Assembly (NCBI GenBank): GCA_964472545.1
Contig: CAYYNP010000293.1
Coordinates: 1-12,358 of the forward strand
DNA from: CAYYNP01 sp964472545
GTDB lineage: Bacteria > Planctomycetota > Planctomycetia > Pirellulales > Thermoguttaceae
Direction of reading: 5' to 3'
Length of the DNA stretch: 12,358 bases
In this document: one piece after another, positions 12,273-12,358 of the stretch
Layout of the letters: each line of letters begins with the position of its first letter
How positions within the stretch are numbered: position 1 is the first letter of the stretch
Notes under the pieces: generated by a model
Told to the model about the DNA's origin: nothing
Database searches by the model: none
The model's input: the letters and a program-made list of their open reading frames with translations, nothing else
Program-made: the position numbers and the translations under genes

Positions 12273-12358
12273 GTGGGTGACAGGGGCAAAGCCCAGCGGG
12301 GCCCCAGTGGGCCGGGTATGGGGCACCGCAGCCCAGTGCCCCCCCCCCCCCCCAGTCC
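12273..12358. repeat. Intergenic palindromic repeat, copy 3, degraded at the contig edge
   Basis: GTGGGTGACAGGGGCAAAGC and the following GCCC-rich bases match the left arm of copies 1 and 2, and GGGGCACCGCAGCCCAGTG resembles the inner right arm. The sequence then runs into 15 consecutive C (12339-12353) and stops. The differences from the other copies concentrate at the window edge, so sequencing error is likely. It lies about 24 bases upstream of the tandem DsrC gene, so that gene has little visible promoter sequence here. Confidence 0.65.

Overview
The window looks like part of a planctomycete genome (Pirellulales-like). The coding DNA is GC-rich. The large secreted gene at 1611-5249 carries a hydrazine-synthase-alpha-like cytochrome c region followed by FN3 and LamG modules, an architecture common in non-anammox Planctomycetes. 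A GC-rich inverted-repeat element recurs between genes. The placement is by protein style only; no rRNA or tRNA gene was seen. A 10-base N gap (11501-11510) and degraded C/G-rich sequence there and at the right edge point to a draft or metagenome assembly.

Left part (1-5588): a small secreted beta-repeat protein (10-720, minus), a roughly 430-base stretch without a gene, a small membrane protein (1150-1425, minus), a stretch of interleaved inverted and direct repeats (1487-1603), and the 1212-residue secreted multi-domain cytochrome (1611-5249, minus) with a recognisable promoter at 5322-5351. A divergent intergenic region holds a long inverted repeat (5381-5442) and leads into a secreted protein of unknown function (5589-6716, plus).

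Central operon (6895-10296, minus, read right to left): a DNA-binding regulator, a DsrC/TusE-family sulfur carrier whose start overlaps the regulator's end, a five-helix NarI/DsrM-type diheme cytochrome b, and a DsrK/HdrD-type iron-sulfur protein with two 4Fe-4S motifs and a CCG-type catalytic site. It ends in a clear intrinsic terminator (6822-6859). This is a compact DsrC-DsrM-DsrK module. It would exchange electrons between the quinone pool and a protein thiol/persulfide carrier. No sulfite reductase (DsrAB), DsrJOP or sulfate-activation gene is in the window.

Right part (10297-12358): a second regulator (10620-11396, plus), paralogous to the first and divergent from it, then a convergent gene for a tandem two-domain DsrC protein (11584-12249, minus). 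Both regulators have an excisionase/MerR-like helix-turn-helix, a central seven-cysteine domain with identical cysteine spacing, and a receiver-like domain. The AT-richer region between them has a perfect 10-bp inverted pair plus two related copies, which look like operators. The DsrC proteins divide the redox cysteines unusually: the single-domain protein has only the penultimate Cys, the second half of the tandem protein has only the upstream Cys, and the first half has both but internally. Together this looks like a regulated, DsrAB-independent DsrC redox system and is the most interesting part of the window.
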